Positions 1 to 9,284 are shown, numbered from the stretch's first letter. The stretch: 64,000 bases of DNA from Anaerolineae bacterium (GCA_022843745.1 JALHNB010000021.1:54496-118495); one strand, 5' to 3'. Numbers and translations are program-made. Notes: a model not told the origin generated them from the sequence alone.

Positions 1-79
1 AGATGAGAATGGGGAAGATTGCCCGTGTGACGAATGGGCGTAGATTGAGAACTGAACAACAACAGGCACACACCGATCA

Positions 80-110
80 CATCGAGAACCCGTTACTCAG
101 GCTCCCGATG
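80..110. repeat. Hairpin downstream of ftsW
   Basis: CATCGAGAACC at 80-90 is matched by GGCTCCCGATG at 100-110, giving an 11-bp stem that includes two G-U pairs when read from the minus strand, with a 9-nt loop. It lies just past the ftsW stop. No T-tract follows on the minus strand, so terminator function is uncertain. Nothing else clearly codes in 1-188; no murG start is visible here. Confidence 0.4.
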
Positions 111-188
111 TACGGGGTAATTGGTCAAAAATTTGACGGCAAAGAACGAGGCAATTGTGGCGATTATGAAAGACGTTTACCGCCAATA

Positions 189-1511
189 TCACCGGGTGGT
201 TGAACGTGATCGCCTGTTCCGCCCGCTGCTCTCATAATTCGTAACGGCATTTCTCCGTTCTGGCGCATTATTCTGGCGTATCCGCACTCTGGCGACACTG
301 AGCAGCAAACCTGTGCCAGCCATCAACACCACCAGTGACGAACCGCCAAAGCTGATAAATGGCAGCACCGCGCCCGTAGGTGGCACAACTGCCGTCATCA
401 CTGCGATATTGAGCAAGGCCTTCGAGACGACCCAGACGGTCATCCCTGCGGCTAACAATGCGCCAAAGGGATCACCGGCGCGGCGCGAAATCTGAAAGCC
501 GCGAATAACGAACGCTACGTATAATAGCACGACCACCGTCGCCCCAATAACACCCAATTCCTCACCAATGACGGCGAAAATACTATCGGTGTGTGGTGCA
601 GGCAGAAAGCCAAATTTTTGTCGTCCCTCACCCAGCCCAACCCCTGTCCAGCCGCCGTTCAGGAAAGCGATAACGGCCTGTTGCACCTGATAATGTGCTT
701 GGGTCAGGTTATTCATGCCCGAAATAAACGAGCTGACGCGATCTTCGGCATAGCTGGGCAGAAGACCCAACTGCGCGACCACAAAACCGATGACTCCTGC
801 CAGAATACCCGCGACGGCGATCTGCTTTAAATCCGCCCCCGCCAGGAAAAACATGATGCCGGAAGTGATAAAAATAATCGCTGCGGTGCTGAGGTCGGGT
901 TGCAGAATCACAAGACCACCGACAATACCGACAATCATCGCGAAGGGGATCAAACCATAAGTGATGCTGCGGATTTGGGTGCGTCGTGAACCCAGCCACG
1001 CGGCCATATAAATGACGATCACCAGTTCGGCGGCCTCGCCCGGTTGGAACGAACCGTTGATAAGCGCCCGCCGCGCACCAAATGTGTCATCACCAAAGAT
1101 CAACACCGCGATCAACATACTGATGACGACCAGCAGCATCCAGATGGCAAATCGCTTCCAGATGCGGTAATCAATAAAAATCAGCAGCACCATAATCACG
1201 CCGCCGATAATCATGTTACGCACATGCTGGAAAAAGATCGTCAAATCACTGCCATAGGTCTGATAACTCCAGTCAAACGTTGTGCTGTAGACCATCATCA
1301 GGCCAATCGCCATCAACCCGGTCACGACCACGATCAGATACGGGTCGAGCGTCGCGACGAAACGCCTCTGCCGTTCAGCAGGTCGCACTTCGGCTGTGGA
1401 TGAAGGTGCAGATGTCCACACAGGCGGCGCGATGACCGTGTTCAGCGGCGCTTGAGCCTCCTGGATGTCAACGTCGATAAATGTAGGAGCGATAATAGGT
1501 TGATCTGCCAT
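189..1511 (-). CDS. ftsW: FtsW/RodA/SpoVE-family lipid II polymerase
   Basis: The 440-residue polytopic membrane protein belongs to the SEDS family, which polymerises lipid II into glycan strands with a class B PBP. About ten hydrophobic segments follow a 55-residue cytoplasmic N-terminus. The late PTGAVLPFISFGGSS segment near residue 390 is the family signature. The C-terminus is basic and Arg/Ser-rich. It is the last visible gene of the minus-strand dcw cluster, after murD, with a 129-bp gap that contains two GC-rich repeat copies. FtsW rather than RodA is inferred from the murD/mraY/ftsI context. Confidence 0.95.
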   Translation of the reverse strand: MADQPIIAPTFIDVDIQEAQAPLNTVIAPPVWTSAPSSTAEVRPAERQRRFVATLDPYLIVVVTGLMAIGLMMVYSTTFDWSYQTYGSDLTIFFQHVRNMIIGGVIMVLLIFIDYRIWKRFAIWMLLVVISMLIAVLIFGDDTFGARRALINGSFQPGEAAELVIVIYMAAWLGSRRTQIRSITYGLIPFAMIVGIVGGLVILQPDLSTAAIIFITSGIMFFLAGADLKQIAVAGILAGVIGFVVAQLGLLPSYAEDRVSSFISGMNNLTQAHYQVQQAVIAFLNGGWTGVGLGEGRQKFGFLPAPHTDSIFAVIGEELGVIGATVVVLLYVAFVIRGFQISRRAGDPFGALLAAGMTVWVVSKALLNIAVMTAVVPPTGAVLPFISFGGSSLVVLMAGTGLLLSVARVRIRQNNAPERRNAVTNYESSGRNRRSRSTTR

Positions 1512-1546
1512 AATTCTTATGCCTTATTCCGATAAGATTACATTGA

Positions 1547-1612
1547 GTATGCAGGGGCGCACATCTGCACAACCCCATTGAGAATGCGGGAGCGCACGGC
1601 TGTACGACCACA
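1547..1612. repeat. Two tandem GC-rich repeat units between murD and ftsW
   Basis: Two imperfect copies of a unit starting TTGAG(T/A)ATGC and containing GGGGCGCACA or GGGAGCGCACG are arranged head to tail. Each resembles the dispersed GGGGCGCA-type palindromes seen elsewhere in the window (for example 20617-20640 and 47770-47790). They interrupt the otherwise tight dcw cluster. Confidence 0.5.
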
Positions 1613-1640
1613 AAATTATTTCGATAAACCACTATCCATA

Positions 1641-3011
1641 TTATAACCGCATGACCAGTTGGCGAAAGTGTTCCCCGCGCTCGACAAAATCGCGATACGC
1701 ATCATAGCTTGTCCCGCCGGGTGAGAGCAGCACGACATCACCGGCCTGCGCCACTTCATGCGCTGTTTCGACGGCCTCTGCCAGCGTTTCGACTCGGATT
1801 ACCATTTTATCGCTGCCGGATACCTTGCGTGTCGTCTCGACGATCAATTCCGCCGCGTGACCGAAGGCGATAATGTGCCGCGATTTTTGCAGCGCCAGCG
1901 CGATCATTTCCTCCCAGGGCAGATTTTTGTCTTTGCCGCCCGCCAGCAAAATTAGCGGTTCGGTATAACTGTGCAGCGCGGCCATCACCCGTTCCGGCGC
2001 GGTGGCGATGCTGTCGTTGACATAGGTGACATCATTCAGAACTCGCACAGTTTCCAGCCGATGCTCGACACCTTTAAACGCCTGAATCACCGAGGTCATG
2101 ACCTCATGCCGCACACCGCTTGCGCCTGCAATCGCGCAGGCCGCCAGCACATTCAACACGTTATGATCGCCGCGCAGTTGAATCTCGTTCCGTTCGCAAA
2201 CGATATGCGGCAGGCCGTCCTTGCTGGAATGCCCGACGACGATGAGCCTCTGCCCCGCCATAAATGCGCCATCAGCTACCATTTCATTCGCGCTGAACCA
2301 CGCCACATCGCCAGGGACGGCATTTTCCAGCGATCGGCTGCCTGCGTCATCACGGTTGAGAATCGCCACGTCTTTTTCGCCCTGGTGCAGCAGAATTTGT
2401 GCCTTTGCGCGTGAATAGGATTCCATTGTTCCATGGCGATCAAGATGATTCGGCGTGATGTTTAAAACAGCGCTGATTTGTGGACTTTTGCTCATGATTT
2501 CGAGTTGGAAGCTGGAAAACTCCATGACCACACGGTCTTCGGGCTTAATATCGGCCAGCACGTCCAGCAGCACATAACCGATATTACCGCCTACCCACGT
2601 CTTAAAGCCTGCGCTTTCAACCATTTGCCCGACAAGTGTCGTCGTCGTGGTTTTGCCCGCGCTGCCTGTAATGCCGATCACCGGGGCGGTGCAGCGTTCG
2701 AGAAAAAGCTGCGCGTCGTTGGAGAGGGGAATGCCGCGCTGCACCGCCGCGAGTACGATTTCCAGATCAAGCGGGACACCGCCGGAAAGACACAGCAGAT
2801 CAACGCCGTCCAGCAAGCTTTCAGGATGCCCGCCCAGGATAAACTCGACATCGGTAAAGGCTGCCAGGTCGCCGTTAAACTGGTCAACCGTGCCGCGATC
2901 ACTGACCACGACGCTGTCACAAACCGTCGGCAGCCAGCGTGCTAAAGCCCGCCCCTGTCTCGCGAATCCTAAAACTGCAACACGTTTCCCATTTAATGGG
3001 TCTTTCAGCAT
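1641..3011 (-). CDS. murD: UDP-N-acetylmuramoylalanine--D-glutamate ligase
   Basis: MurD adds D-Glu to UDP-MurNAc-L-Ala in the cytoplasm, using ATP. The 456-residue length is normal for the family. An N-terminal Rossmann-like domain (VAVLGFARQG, residues 11-20) is followed by the Mur ligase P-loop GITGSAGKTT at 113-122, a NITPNHLDRHG segment in the central domain, and a C-terminal domain with the conserved DSIATAP and GGKDKNLPW motifs. It lies between mraY and ftsW on the same strand. There is no murE or murF beside it. Confidence 0.96.
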   Translation of the reverse strand: MLKDPLNGKRVAVLGFARQGRALARWLPTVCDSVVVSDRGTVDQFNGDLAAFTDVEFILGGHPESLLDGVDLLCLSGGVPLDLEIVLAAVQRGIPLSNDAQLFLERCTAPVIGITGSAGKTTTTTLVGQMVESAGFKTWVGGNIGYVLLDVLADIKPEDRVVMEFSSFQLEIMSKSPQISAVLNITPNHLDRHGTMESYSRAKAQILLHQGEKDVAILNRDDAGSRSLENAVPGDVAWFSANEMVADGAFMAGQRLIVVGHSSKDGLPHIVCERNEIQLRGDHNVLNVLAACAIAGASGVRHEVMTSVIQAFKGVEHRLETVRVLNDVTYVNDSIATAPERVMAALHSYTEPLILLAGGKDKNLPWEEMIALALQKSRHIIAFGHAAELIVETTRKVSGSDKMVIRVETLAEAVETAHEVAQAGDVVLLSPGGTSYDAYRDFVERGEHFRQLVMRL

Positions 3012-3100
3012 AGATGATTACCGTCTTTTGAATTCAGAATAAAGTTCCTTTTGGATGTTGTTTTCTATCTTTTTTCAGAACCTCAAGCCGTCTTAATCAA

Positions 3101-3125
3101 GGGCGCAGCACGCTGCACCCCTACA
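3101..3125. repeat. GC-rich imperfect palindrome (dispersed family)
   Basis: GGGCGCAG and CTGCACCC flank a short centre and continue into CCTAC, matching the GTAGGGG...CCCCTAC ends of the palindromes at 59980-60032 and elsewhere. It lies in the 203-bp gap between murD and mraY, which otherwise shows no gene. Confidence 0.45.
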
Positions 3126-3178
3126 AAATCTTGCCGACTTGTTTTGCTTAGATCGCCTCGGCTTCGTTCAACATGCCA

Positions 3179-3218
3179 GCTAAAAGCTAATGGCTAACCG
3201 CTAAAAGCTAATGACTAA
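3179..3218. repeat. Short tandem repeat spanning the mraY stop
   Basis: GCTAAAAGCTAATGGCTAA (3179-3197) and GCTAAAAGCTAATGACTAA (3200-3218) are two 19-bp copies differing at one base, with a 21-bp period. The second copy contains the mraY stop codon read on the minus strand (3215-3217), so the repeat array begins inside the end of the gene. Confidence 0.8.
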
Positions 3219-4237
3219 ATCAACGCCAGCGCGATCCCAACCATCGCGCTCAAAAGTCCGACCAGCCAGAAACGCTGCACAATCTGCGTCTCGCTCCAGC
3301 CGACCAATTCGAAATGATGATGCAGCGGCGCTTGCCGGAAAATGCGGCGATCCACGCCATAATAGCGACGGCTGAATTTTGCCGATGCTATTTGCAGGAT
3401 AACCGAAATCGTCTCCGCCACAGGCACAACCGCAATCACAGGCAGCAGCAGCCATTGACCTGTCATAATCGCTACTGTTGCCAACGCCGCGCCCAGCGCC
3501 AATGAACCCGTATCGCCCATAAAAAGCTGTGCCGGATGAGCGTTGTACCACAGAAAGGCGAAACACGCGCCCACCAGGATGAAGCAAAACTGTGTCAGAA
3601 AAATTTGCTGTTGTAAAAACGCAACCACGCCATATGCCGCGAATGCGCTGGCTGTAATAATCCCGGCCAGACCGTCCATACCGTCGGTAAAATTGACCGC
3701 GTTTGAGAATGCCACGATGATAAACGCGGCGAGAGGGATAAAAATAATCGGGCTAACCGGGATAGCAATCGAAATCAGGGGTAAATTGATCTCGTTCGCG
3801 AATGAAAAACCGCCGCCATAGAGAGATATGATCGCCGCTGCAATGAGCGCTAATACCCATTGGCCTGCAAATTTGACACGCGGGGACAAGCCTTCTCCGC
3901 GCGGCCCGCGTGATTTCATGATGCCTTCCCAATCGTCAACTGCTCCCAGCAGCGCGAAACCCATCATCACGCCCAATGGCAGCAAAATACTCAGCCCGGT
4001 TACGGTGCGAACCACGTTGACAATATTCAGGCCGAGCGAGATGAGAAACACAGGCAGCACGATCATAATCCCACCCATCGTCGGCGTACCAACTTTTTTC
4101 TGATGTGCCTCGCTCAACTCGACACGAATCTGTTTGCCGATACGCAGACGGCGCAAAATCTCGATGAATGGCCCACCCCAGATTACACCCAGGATAAATG
4201 CAATCGCGCCAATTGTTAATGCAAACGGAAGCCCCAT
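3215..4237 (-). CDS. mraY: Phospho-N-acetylmuramoyl-pentapeptide transferase
   Basis: MraY transfers phospho-MurNAc-pentapeptide to undecaprenyl phosphate, forming lipid I at the inner membrane. The 340-residue protein has about ten membrane segments. The catalytic aspartate pair DD is at 101-102 (AVDDWEG), NFTDGMDG at 182-189 carries the third acidic residue, and the LHHHFE histidine motif is near residue 305. It sits between ftsI and murD; murF, often found just upstream, is absent. A start at 4237 gives the usual N-terminal membrane helix. Confidence 0.96.
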   Translation of the reverse strand: MGLPFALTIGAIAFILGVIWGGPFIEILRRLRIGKQIRVELSEAHQKKVGTPTMGGIMIVLPVFLISLGLNIVNVVRTVTGLSILLPLGVMMGFALLGAVDDWEGIMKSRGPRGEGLSPRVKFAGQWVLALIAAAIISLYGGGFSFANEINLPLISIAIPVSPIIFIPLAAFIIVAFSNAVNFTDGMDGLAGIITASAFAAYGVVAFLQQQIFLTQFCFILVGACFAFLWYNAHPAQLFMGDTGSLALGAALATVAIMTGQWLLLPVIAVVPVAETISVILQIASAKFSRRYYGVDRRIFRQAPLHHHFELVGWSETQIVQRFWLVGLLSAMVGIALALI

Positions 4238-4364
4238 AAAATCCCTATTCTCGCTGAGTAATGTTCTGTTTTCTCAATGGTTCGATTATTTAACGCTGCT
4301 TTGTAGGGCGATTCGCGAACCATCCCGCTGGCAAGCTGAAATACTGACCGGCTGAAATGCTTTT

Positions 4365-6122
4365 TCACCGATCAATCTCACTCACGACTCCGCCTTGCTC
4401 CGCCAGCGCTGCCCGAACATCATCCGGCGGAATTTTCAGCAGGATGACCAGCCGTTCTGCCAATCGCCGGAAAACAGGTGCGGCGACCTGGCTGCCCCAA
4501 TAACCGGAAGGGCGATCCAGTTTAATCAGAATGCTGACCTGCGGGTCGTCGGCGGGCAAAAACCCGATAAATGACACAATCGAAACGCCCGGCTCATAGC
4601 CGACAGGCGATGGAATTTCGGCAGTACCCGTTTTCCCAGCAATCGTATAGCCGGGGACGGAGGCATTACCGTCGAGTCCGTCGCGTACCACTGCAACCAT
4701 CATGTTCGTCACGATTTCGGCAGTTTCGGCGGAGATCGGACGGCCTAATGCCGAAGGCTGCGACGTTTGCACAATATCGCCATCAATAATCTGGCGGACA
4801 ACATGCGGCTGCATCATTAATCCATCATTGGCGATGGCGGATACAGCAGTCAGCATTTGCAGCGGCGTTACAGCAACACCTTGACCGTAGCTGTTCGCGC
4901 CCAGGTTGCTTTCACTCCAGTTTTCGTCACCCGGCACATACATCGTGCCAGCGGCCTCGCCTTGCAGGTCAATGCCTGTAGGCCGCCCGATGCCGAACGC
5001 CCGGAACATGCTGTAAAAATCGCTCGGCCCCATTCTCAGGCTGACCGTCGCCGCGCCAACATTCAATGACTGCACCAGAATTTGCGTCATATCGACGACA
5101 CCATGCGCCTGCCGATCCCAATTTTCAATCGTTCGCCCACCGATTTCGATGCTCCCCTGGTCAACATAGGTATCCTGCGGGGTGATCGTGCCTTTTTCCA
5201 GCGCGGAAGCAATCGTCAATACTTTCATGACCGACCCAGGCTCATACTGCTGGCTGATGGCTGGGTTAATCAGCAGTGAGGCATCATCGACCTCAAAATA
5301 GGTGTTCGGGTCAAACGATGGGTAACTTGCCATCGCCAGAATATCGCCGTTACGCGGATTCATGATGAGGATTGTGCCGCTTCGGGAACCAGATTCGGCA
5401 ATCGCCGTCTGAAGCTCACTTTCAGCCAGGAATTGCATGTCGCGGTCAATTGTCAGCACAATATTGCCGCCGTGATCTTCTTCACGATCTACCGGCAGAT
5501 CAAATGGGATGTTGCTAACCTGCTCGTCCCGTTCGCGCCCCGCTAACTGTTCCTGATAAAACCCTTCGACACCGTAATACCCCTCTAAATCGCCCCCGAC
5601 AAACCCCACGACTTGGGCGGCGAGCGTGCCTTGAGGATAGCTTCGTCGCGCGATAGGTTCGATATTGATACCGGGTATATCTTTTTTCAGTTCGGCAACC
5701 TGATGTCCGATTTCGGCGCTCACACGCGCTGCCAGCAGCACATATGGCTCATTCGTGCTGAGTTTTTCGAAGGTGTCCAGTTCGTCCAGGTTCAACAGAG
5801 CGGCTAATTGTGTCGCGACCTGACGTGGGTCGGAAACCAGATTGGGGCTGATCCCCACGCGATATTCCAACGTGTTGACCGCCAACGCTTGCAGTCCCCG
5901 GTCATAAATCGTCCCCCGCGCGGCTGCCAGCCGGAGAGTCTGGCTGTAGCCAGAGTTTCGCAAGCCTTCCAGATAATTGATCACTTCGGGTGCCCATTGA
6001 TACTGAAATTGAAACGATACCATCCGTCCGAGCAAAAAAATACTGACGATCAACAGCCCAAAGATCACTACTGGTAATCGCCGTTTGAACATTTCCTCTT
6101 GTATTTGTTGTTGCTGCTGCAT
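4365..6122 (-). CDS. ftsI: Class B penicillin-binding protein (FtsI-type transpeptidase)
   Basis: This 585-residue septal transpeptidase cross-links peptidoglycan. A Gln-rich N-terminal tail precedes one membrane anchor (about 17-36). The dimerisation/pedestal domain starts at RGTIYDR (69-75). The transpeptidase motifs are complete: SVMK at 297-300, SLN at 352-354 and KTGT at 497-500. No PASTA domain follows. The start overlaps the stop of the upstream ftsL-like gene (6120-6124), which suggests translational coupling. Position in the dcw cluster favours FtsI over an elongation PBP. Confidence 0.93.
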   Translation of the reverse strand: MQQQQQIQEEMFKRRLPVVIFGLLIVSIFLLGRMVSFQFQYQWAPEVINYLEGLRNSGYSQTLRLAAARGTIYDRGLQALAVNTLEYRVGISPNLVSDPRQVATQLAALLNLDELDTFEKLSTNEPYVLLAARVSAEIGHQVAELKKDIPGINIEPIARRSYPQGTLAAQVVGFVGGDLEGYYGVEGFYQEQLAGRERDEQVSNIPFDLPVDREEDHGGNIVLTIDRDMQFLAESELQTAIAESGSRSGTILIMNPRNGDILAMASYPSFDPNTYFEVDDASLLINPAISQQYEPGSVMKVLTIASALEKGTITPQDTYVDQGSIEIGGRTIENWDRQAHGVVDMTQILVQSLNVGAATVSLRMGPSDFYSMFRAFGIGRPTGIDLQGEAAGTMYVPGDENWSESNLGANSYGQGVAVTPLQMLTAVSAIANDGLMMQPHVVRQIIDGDIVQTSQPSALGRPISAETAEIVTNMMVAVVRDGLDGNASVPGYTIAGKTGTAEIPSPVGYEPGVSIVSFIGFLPADDPQVSILIKLDRPSGYWGSQVAAPVFRRLAERLVILLKIPPDDVRAALAEQGGVVSEIDR

Positions 6123-6598
6123 CAGGGTTGTCCCTCGGAACTAGTGGGCTGCTGGCTGGTGAAAGCATCCCACTGCTGCTGTAACCAGCCCAGGAATGTT
6201 TCGTCATAAACAGGTACGTCGGCTTCCGGTTGCTGGATCACAATCGCAGGACGTTCATCGCGGTCTGGGTTATAGCCGAGAACAGGCAGATATTCGATAG
6301 AGCCGACAGTCGCATCGACAAAACCCAGTTCACGCGCTCGATCACGCAGTCGTGGGACACTTTGCAACCGGGCAATCTCGCCGCGAATTTGCTCATTGGA
6401 TTGTTCGAGCTGGTTGCGCTGGAGGATCAGGTCTTCCAATTGGCGGCCTGTGGTCGAAACGTTGGCAGCCTGCGCCAGATACAGCGCACCGATGATGATC
6501 GCTACAAAAAAACTGAGTGTCACCAGGGCGATAGCCTGCCGTTGGGTACGCCAGGGTCGCCGTTTAAATGTATGTTCAAACCAGTTTGTGAGGGCCAT
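6122..6598 (-). CDS. FtsL-like septum protein
   Basis: The 158-residue bitopic protein has a basic N-terminus, one membrane segment (about 24-45) and a coiled-coil-like stretch (about 50-95) with NQLEQSNEQIRGEIARL, followed by RDRARELGFVD, typical of FtsL/DivIC proteins. It has a longer C-terminal tail than usual FtsL. FtsL bridges FtsB and the FtsW-FtsI synthase. Its start overlaps the rsmH stop by one base (TAATG arrangement) and its stop overlaps the ftsI start. Identity rests mostly on topology and position. Confidence 0.8.
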   Translation of the reverse strand: MALTNWFEHTFKRRPWRTQRQAIALVTLSFFVAIIIGALYLAQAANVSTTGRQLEDLILQRNQLEQSNEQIRGEIARLQSVPRLRDRARELGFVDATVGSIEYLPVLGYNPDRDERPAIVIQQPEADVPVYDETFLGWLQQQWDAFTSQQPTSSEGQP

Positions 6599-7509
6599 TA
6601 ATCAAGCTTCTCCACCACCCGTAATTTTGCGCTGCGGCTGCGGGCATTATCAGCGATCTCACGATCTGTTGCGATAATCGGTTTCTTGTTGACCAGCCGC
6701 ACGCTGGCTTTATGTCCACACACACATATTGGCACTTTTGGCGGACAAATGCAATCGGTGCTGGCGAGTTTGAACGCTTGTTTGACGATTCGGTCTTCCA
6801 GGCTGTGGAAGCTAATTACCGCCAGCCGTCCTCCGGGGCGCAGCAAATCAATTGCCAGTGGCAGGGCGTTCCCAACGGTGCTGAGTTCATCGTTGGTCGC
6901 GATTCGCAGCGCCTGGAAAACGCGCGTCGCCGGATGAATTTTATCTTCTCTGCGGCGCGGTGCGGCCTGTTCGATCACCGTCGCTAATTGGCGCGTGGTT
7001 TCCAATGGGCGGGCGCGGACAATAGCCTGTGCGATCCGGCGGCTTTGCGCTTCTTCACCATATTCGAAAAATAACCGTGCGAGTTCGCGCTCATCCGTGT
7101 AGTTGATGACTTCAGCGGCAGTTGCACGAGTGCCATTCGAGTCAAAGCGCATGTCCAGCGGCCCATCGTGCATAAACGCAAAACCACGCTCTGGTCGATC
7201 AAGCTGCATGGACGACAGTCCAAGATCAAGCAAAATGCCGTCCACGTTATCCCAGCCGATCCGCTGCGCTTCCTTCGTCATGTCGGCATAGCTGGCGTGA
7301 ACCAGATGCGCACGTTCGCCGTAATCAGTCAGTTTTTCACGGGCAATTTCCAGCGCCATCAGGTCAAGGTCTAGGCCAAGAACCTCGCTCACGCCAGCAT
7401 CAAGCAGCGCTTTTGTGTGGCCGCCCGCGCCCAGCGTGCCGTCAATGACGCGAGTCGCCGGAAGCAGTGCCTCCAGCACAGGTTGAAGTAAAACAGGAAT
7501 GTGCGACAT
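6598..7509 (-). CDS. rsmH: 16S rRNA (cytosine1402-N4)-methyltransferase
   Basis: RsmH (MraW) methylates N4 of C1402 in 16S rRNA using SAM. The 303-residue length is normal. The SAM-binding DGTLGAGGHT motif is at 23-32, and LLDLGLSSMQLDRPERGFAF, RPGGRLAVISFHSLEDRIVK and a Cys-rich CICPPKVPICVCGH segment near the end follow in family order. It lies 3 bp after mraZ and overlaps the ftsL-like start, consistent with one transcript. Confidence 0.97.
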   Translation of the reverse strand: MSHIPVLLQPVLEALLPATRVIDGTLGAGGHTKALLDAGVSEVLGLDLDLMALEIAREKLTDYGERAHLVHASYADMTKEAQRIGWDNVDGILLDLGLSSMQLDRPERGFAFMHDGPLDMRFDSNGTRATAAEVINYTDERELARLFFEYGEEAQSRRIAQAIVRARPLETTRQLATVIEQAAPRRREDKIHPATRVFQALRIATNDELSTVGNALPLAIDLLRPGGRLAVISFHSLEDRIVKQAFKLASTDCICPPKVPICVCGHKASVRLVNKKPIIATDREIADNARSRSAKLRVVEKLD

Positions 7510-7512
7510 GGT

Positions 7513-7941
7513 TTAGATACCGAGTTCGAGTATGTGCTTGGCTTCCGCCAGCGCGTGAGGGACACCTTCCAGCGTTCGCCGCCAGCTTGATGGCTCCCAG
7601 ATTTCGAGAAAGGTTTCCATGCCAGCGATCAGTACGTCACCGTCCAGTGAGGCGTAATCGCGCAAATAGCCGGGGATGAGCATTCGCCCTTGCCGATCCA
7701 GCGAAAATTCAACTGCGCCCGAAAACAGCAGTCGTCGCAGCGCTCGCGCGGTAGGGTGAGTAATAGGCATTTGATTGAGTCGTTCGGAGACATTCTGCCA
7801 CGCATCCTGCGGATAGATGACCAGATTGCGATCCAGCCCTCGCGTAAGGATTGCGCCTTGAGATAGCTGCGGGCGATAGCGGGCGGGGATAATGAGTCGG
7901 CCTTTTTCATCGAGATGATGTGAGAATTCGCCCCAGAACAT
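7513..7941 (-). CDS. mraZ: MraZ transcriptional regulator
   Basis: MraZ is an AbrB-fold DNA-binding protein that regulates the dcw operon it heads. The protein shows both DxxGR repeats: LDEKGRLIIPARYR near the start and LDRQGRMLIPGYLR later. I chose ATG 7941, which gives the usual MFWGEF N-terminus, over an upstream TTG at 7971. A good -10 at 7982-7987 would place the transcript start near 7975, leaving a leader of about 34 nt for the ATG. The protein is 142 residues. Confidence 0.93.
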   Translation of the reverse strand: MFWGEFSHHLDEKGRLIIPARYRPQLSQGAILTRGLDRNLVIYPQDAWQNVSERLNQMPITHPTARALRRLLFSGAVEFSLDRQGRMLIPGYLRDYASLDGDVLIAGMETFLEIWEPSSWRRTLEGVPHALAEAKHILELGI

Positions 7942-7981
7942 GCGTTGTAACCCCACGCTCTTGCCAATCAACTATTGGGGG

Positions 7982-7987
7982 ATTATA
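7982..7987 (-). promoter_or_regulatory. Putative -10 of the dcw operon
   Basis: Read on the minus strand this is a perfect TATAAT, 41 bases before the chosen mraZ ATG. No good -35 is found at 16-18 bp. Upstream, TCCCA and TGGGA form an inverted repeat on either side of 7 nt (about 8017-8033). MraZ proteins bind TGGG-type repeats, so this could be an operator, but the usual spaced direct repeats are not clear. Confidence 0.5.
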
Positions 7988-8056
7988 CCACATTATCCCG
8001 CAAGAGGCGTTTAAGAATCCCACACATTCTGGGACGGTTTTTTAACGTTTGATTAG

Positions 8057-8359
8057 CTAGTCGAAAATGTCGAACATATCGCCGAGGAACGATTTCCGCT
8101 TACGTTTTTGTGGATAACGATTATCACCACGATGGTCATCGTCATCGTCATAGTAATATTCATCGTTTGTTGGTCGTGCAGCATCGTTCGTTGGTCGTTC
8201 AGCTTGTGGCCGCGCTTCTACCGAGGTCGAGCGTTCGATAATTTTGTCAAGCTCACCGCGATCCAGCCATACTCCGCGACATTGTGGGCAATAATCAATC
8301 TCAATGCCCTGGCGATCCGACATTTTGAGTTCAACATTCTTGCAAACTGGACAATACAT
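8057..8359 (-). CDS. Zinc-ribbon (zf-TFIIB type) small protein
   Basis: The first 35 residues hold two CPxC knuckles (YCPVC and YCPQC) with the RGVWLDRGELDKII motif of the zf-TFIIB family. The rest is low-complexity, Asp/Arg-rich (DDDDDHRGD) and ends in basic residues plus FLGDMFDIFD. The ATG at 8359 has GAGGA nine bases upstream, better placed than the GTG six bases earlier. Function is unknown; the family is often described as regulatory or nucleic-acid associated. It is on the same strand as the dcw operon but separated by 115 bp with the mraZ promoter. Confidence 0.82.
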   Translation of the reverse strand: MYCPVCKNVELKMSDRQGIEIDYCPQCRGVWLDRGELDKIIERSTSVEARPQAERPTNDAARPTNDEYYYDDDDDHRGDNRYPQKRKRKSFLGDMFDIFD

Positions 8360-8549
8360 ATTCACATTTCCTCTGAATTTATGGACTTGAAACTAATCGC
8401 CCTCAATTTACAGGATGTAGATAAATAGCATGTGAGTCCGGCGGCGCGTAAAACCCCCAATAACAGGGGATTGTCAATTTCTTGTGTAAATTTGAGCGAC
8501 TTTGTTCACTAAATGTCTGTTTTTGAATATTGCCAGTTAAAATTTCAGT

Positions 8550-9284
8550 ATGAATATCAATCAACATTCCCCAACCTGGATGCGCGCCGATCACCCGATT
8601 GTGCAGCGTTATCTGCGTCAGCCCTTGCTCATGCGCTTTAATTTGTTGATCCTTTGCGTTGTGGTTGGGCTTTTTCTCCTGTTCGGCGGTTTAAGCCTGC
8701 CGATGCTCTATTTTTTGTTTTCACTCGTGGTTTTACTTCAGGTTGCATTGGCGACAGCCGACAAAGTGTATGCCGAACGCGCCGGGTCAACCTGGGACTT
8801 GGTACGCACCGCACCCTTCACGACAACAGAGGTTCTCTTAAGCCTCTGGATCGCGAGTATCCGCCAGCTTAGTCGTACCTGGGTGATGCTTTTTTATCGT
8901 CTGCTTCAGGGAATTTTGGTGATTGGGATGTTGGTCTTTGGGCTAACGTATGCCGAAATTCCCGGTCAATCGTGGTTTCTGTTATTGATCTGTGGCACGT
9001 TCGTGATTATCGCCCAGCCGTTCGCTGAGATGTACTACAGCGGTATGGTCGGGCTTCTCTGCGCCAGCCTTACTCAGGATCGCCTGAATGCCCATACTTT
9101 CACTGTTGGTGCGGTGTTGGCTTACTGGTTATCGTGGATCGCGCTCGTTTTGTTCATGATGATGCGCAATCTGAATCGACTTCTCTTTGCGCATATCGCG
9201 GCAGCGATGTTAATCCCCTTGATGCTGCCGCTGATACTTGGCTACGCCGCTTTTCAATTTGCCAGGACGCTCATGGTCGATTAG
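8550..9284 (+). CDS. Polytopic membrane protein, possibly ABC-2 permease-like
   Basis: The 244-residue protein has about six hydrophobic segments (around 34-72, 108-140, 145-168, 185-205 and 215-240) after a polar N-terminal 25 residues. The AERAGSTWDLVRTAPFTTTEVLLSLWIASI stretch resembles loops of ABC-2 type permeases, but no ATPase is adjacent, so the role is open. No Shine-Dalgarno is visible before the ATG. The 184-bp divergent gap upstream holds only a CCCC/GGGG mini-hairpin. Confidence 0.7.
   Translation: MNINQHSPTWMRADHPIVQRYLRQPLLMRFNLLILCVVVGLFLLFGGLSLPMLYFLFSLVVLLQVALATADKVYAERAGSTWDLVRTAPFTTTEVLLSLWIASIRQLSRTWVMLFYRLLQGILVIGMLVFGLTYAEIPGQSWFLLLICGTFVIIAQPFAEMYYSGMVGLLCASLTQDRLNAHTFTVGAVLAYWLSWIALVLFMMMRNLNRLLFAHIAAAMLIPLMLPLILGYAAFQFARTLMVD

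Noticed and set aside
7942..7971. Longer MraZ start at TTG 7971
   Set aside because: It adds ten residues not seen in MraZ proteins and lies right after the -10 box, leaving almost no leader.
7942..8040. MraZ TGGGN direct-repeat operator
   Set aside because: TGGCA and TGGGG near the start are 11 rather than 10 bp apart and only one TGGGA lies upstream, so the usual three-repeat box is not supported.
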